64,000 bases of DNA from Novosphingobium sp. (GTDB lineage Bacteria; Pseudomonadota; Alphaproteobacteria; Sphingomonadales; Sphingomonadaceae), in contig NZ_JADZAT010000010.1 of NCBI RefSeq assembly GCF_020852455.1, forward strand, positions 62,001 to 126,000. Reading direction: 5' to 3'. The position numbers and the translations under genes were made by a program. Positions within the stretch are counted from its first letter, which is position 1; each line of letters begins with the position of its first letter. Shown here in pieces: positions 62,053 to 64,000 of this stretch. Under the pieces are notes generated by a model, which had not been told where the DNA came from, did not search any database, and worked only from the letters and a program-made list of their open reading frames with translations.

Positions 62053-63272
62053 TGGCAACTTATCCCCCCATGGTGCCGCGCGGCGGCCGGCTTGGCCTCG
62101 AAGGCGCGGCTCCGCGTTATCAGCGCAATCGCCGCAGCGATCTGGCGATCTGGTGGCGCGAAATTGATCGCGGTCTGCTGGCCGTGGTGCTGATCCTGAT
62201 GGCACTGGGCACTGTCGCGGTGGCGGCGGGCAGCCCGGCCAGCGCGCGCCGGCTTTCGACCGCCAAGATCAAGCTGGATGACCTGCACTTCTTCTACATC
62301 CACCTGCGCTGGCAGTTCCTGGGCCTGATCGCGATGTTTGGCGCATCGATGCTGAGCCGTGAGAACGCCCGGCGCGCAGGGATCGTGCTGGGCTTTGCCA
62401 TGCTGGTCGGGCTGATGCTGGTGCCGGTGGCCGGGTTTGCGGTCAACGGTGCCAAGCGCTGGCTCTATCTGGGCTTTTCGCTGCAGCCTTCGGAATTCCT
62501 CAAGCCGGCCTTCGCGATTTCGATGGCCTGGATCCTGTCATGGCGGGTGCGCGATCCCAACCTTCCGGTGATCGAACTGTGCACCGGGTTGATGGGGATG
62601 ATCGCGATCCTGCTGATGGCGCAGCCCGATTTCGGCTCGACCATCCTGTTCGGCGGGGTATGGTTCGTCATGGTCTTGTTGAGCGGGATTTCGCTGAAGC
62701 GGATCGGCCTGGCCGGCGGGTTCGGCGTGGTCGGCGTGGTGCTGGCCTATATGTTCTATGACAATGCCCGCCACCGGATCGACGCCTTCCTGGGCGGCGG
62801 CACCGCCTATGACCAGGTCGATCTGGCGCAGCGCACCCTGCTGTCGGGCGGCTGGACCGGCAGCGGGCTGTGGCTGGGCACGCGCAAGCTGGGACTGCCC
62901 GAAGCGCATACCGACTATATCTTCTCGGTGATCGGCGAGGAATTCGGCCTGCTGGCCTGCGCGCTGATCGTGGCGCTGTTCCTGGTGCTGGTCGCGCGTG
63001 TGCTGCTGCGCCTGCTGGACGAGGAAGACCTGTTCACCACCCTGGCCGCCACCGGGCTGACCGCGCAGCTGGGCGGGCAGGCATTCATCAATATCATGGT
63101 CAATCTGCAACTCTTCCCTTCGAAAGGCATGACCCTGCCGCTGATTTCCTATGGTGGTTCATCGACCATCGCGATCTGTCTGGGCATGGGGCTGCTGCTG
63201 GCGATTACCCGGCGCAATCCCTACATCAAGCGTGAGCGCTTTTCGCTGCGCCAGCTGGGGCTGGGCAAGTGA
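62052..63272 (+). CDS. ftsW: septal peptidoglycan polymerase FtsW (SEDS family)
   Basis: The 406-residue protein has about ten membrane helices. It carries the SEDS signatures AVNGAKRWLYLGFSLQPSEF, QPDFGSTILFGGVWFVMVLL, PEAHTDYIFSVIGEEFGLLA and SKGMTLPLISYGGSSTIAIC. FtsW polymerises glycan strands at the septum with FtsI. The N-terminal cytoplasmic tail of about 50 residues (RGGRLGLEGAAPRYQRNRRS) is longer than in E. coli, as in other sphingomonads. Confidence 0.96.
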   Translation: MATYPPMVPRGGRLGLEGAAPRYQRNRRSDLAIWWREIDRGLLAVVLILMALGTVAVAAGSPASARRLSTAKIKLDDLHFFYIHLRWQFLGLIAMFGASMLSRENARRAGIVLGFAMLVGLMLVPVAGFAVNGAKRWLYLGFSLQPSEFLKPAFAISMAWILSWRVRDPNLPVIELCTGLMGMIAILLMAQPDFGSTILFGGVWFVMVLLSGISLKRIGLAGGFGVVGVVLAYMFYDNARHRIDAFLGGGTAYDQVDLAQRTLLSGGWTGSGLWLGTRKLGLPEAHTDYIFSVIGEEFGLLACALIVALFLVLVARVLLRLLDEEDLFTTLAATGLTAQLGGQAFINIMVNLQLFPSKGMTLPLISYGGSSTIAICLGMGLLLAITRRNPYIKRERFSLRQLGLGK

Positions 63273-64000
63273 GCGGCCCGTCGCGCCACTATGTGCTGGC
63301 CGCCGGGGGCACCGGCGGTCACTTGATCCCGGCCTTCGCGCTGGCGGTCGAGCTGGAACGGCGCGGACACCATGTCGCGCTGATCACCGACGATCGCGGC
63401 AGCCGCCTGCCGGGCAAGCCGCATTTCCTGGTCAGCCACGTGCTGCCTGCGGGGAGGATCGGCAAGAACCCGCTGCACTGGCCCAAGGGGATCGGCGCGA
63501 TCCTGGAAGGCAAGCGGATGGCGCTGCGCCTGTTCGACAGTTTCAAACCCAGCGCGGTGATCGGCTTTGGCGGCTATCCCGCCTTCCCGGCGCTGTGGGC
63601 GGCGACCAGCGCGGGCATACCCAGCGTGATCCACGAACAGAACGCCGTGCTGGGCCGGGTCAACCGGTTCCTGGCCGGGCGGGTCGATGCGATCGCCACC
63701 TCCTATCGCGAGGTGGACCGGCTGGCCGCCAAGCATGTCCACAAGGCTCACCTGGTCGGCAATCCGGTCCGCGCCGAAGTGCTGGCGCTGCGCGAACAGC
63801 CGTTCCCGGTCTTTACCCAGGATGGCCTGCTGCGCGTGCTGGTAACTGGCGGCAGCCAGGGCGCCGGGGTGCTCAGCCAGGTGGTGCCCGATGGCCTGGC
63901 CATGCTGCCGCCTGCACTGCGCAACCGGTTGCAGGTAACCCAGCAGTGCCGGCCCGAGGATATCGAGGCGGTGCGCCAGCGCTATGCCGGACATGAAATC
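63269..64000 (+). CDS. murG: UDP-GlcNAc:lipid I GlcNAc transferase MurG, N-terminal part
   Basis: The GT28 enzyme converts lipid I to lipid II. The visible 244 codons hold HYVLAAGGTGGHLIPAFALA with the GGTGGH loop, VIGFGGYPAFPALWAA, the HEQNAVLGRVNR acceptor-binding segment, LVGNPVRAEVL and VTGGSQGAGVLSQV. The GTG start lies in the ftsW stop (GTGA). The gene is cut by the right edge of the window. Confidence 0.95.
   Translation, partial: MSGPSRHYVLAAGGTGGHLIPAFALAVELERRGHHVALITDDRGSRLPGKPHFLVSHVLPAGRIGKNPLHWPKGIGAILEGKRMALRLFDSFKPSAVIGFGGYPAFPALWAATSAGIPSVIHEQNAVLGRVNRFLAGRVDAIATSYREVDRLAAKHVHKAHLVGNPVRAEVLALREQPFPVFTQDGLLRVLVTGGSQGAGVLSQVVPDGLAMLPPALRNRLQVTQQCRPEDIEAVRQRYAGHEI

Overview
The window looks like a chromosomal segment of a Sphingomonadales alphaproteobacterium, in the Novosphingobium/Sphingomonas/Erythrobacter range. 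The basis is high GC throughout, dense ATGA-coupled operons, the argS - SPOR protein - nagZ - scpAB - tatABC order, a dcw cluster beginning with mraZ, homogentisate-pathway genes, and long nested palindromic repeats of the CTGAGCTTGTCGAAG type between genes. No rRNA, tRNA, CRISPR array, insertion sequence or prophage was recognised. Apart from a lone phage-type lysozyme and the intergenic palindromes, the region reads as ordinary chromosome.

Layout. 1-4.0 kb: the end of an enoyl-CoA hydratase gene, a TetR regulator, methylthioadenosine phosphorylase, maleylacetoacetate isomerase, a MarR regulator with a clear operator, and fumarylacetoacetase (the last steps of tyrosine/homogentisate breakdown). 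4.0-11.4 kb (minus strand): a Flp/Tad pilus operon cpaA-cpaB-cpaC-cpaD-cpaE-tadB-tadC that lacks the cpaF/tadA ATPase gene and any pilin. 11.4-17 kb: a lipase-like hydrolase, an FAD oxidase, a tiny DUF1508 protein, rnhA, thrB, ispH and a lipoprotein. 17.2-23.8 kb: argS, a SPOR protein, nagZ, scpA, scpB, tatA, tatB, tatC. 23.8-29.1 kb: an amidohydrolase, a beta-hydroxyacid dehydrogenase, a VanZ-like protein, ilvA and bpt.

29.1-36.6 kb is the most accessory part. It holds a three-gene arsenical unit (arsR-arsI-aquaporin) with a perfect operator, a Tat-exported S41-like peptidase, a membrane-bound AraC regulator, an aldehyde dehydrogenase, a GH24 lysozyme, and a small HTH/membrane-protein pair behind two tandem palindromic operators. 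36.6-41 kb holds glnB-glnA behind a probable sigma-54/NtrC promoter. Divergent from it is a two-gene unit coding a haem-oxygenase-like diiron protein and a three-histidine cupin. This is the best candidate for undescribed chemistry, because the same two domains are fused in the N-nitrosating enzyme SznF.

41-52.7 kb carries argC, an SH3-only protein, an M17 aminopeptidase, map, ccmAB, a pterin carbinolamine dehydratase, several small conserved proteins, an SDR, a DNA glycosylase, a ferredoxin and a cysteine synthase family enzyme. 52.7-64 kb is the dcw cluster mraZ-rsmH-ftsL-ftsI-murE-murF-mraY-murD-ftsW-murG, nearly all with overlapping stop and start codons and cut by the window edge inside murG. 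Several families of long nested inverted repeats sit exactly in the intergenic gaps. Functional assignments rest on visible motifs and recalled family knowledge; no database search was possible.
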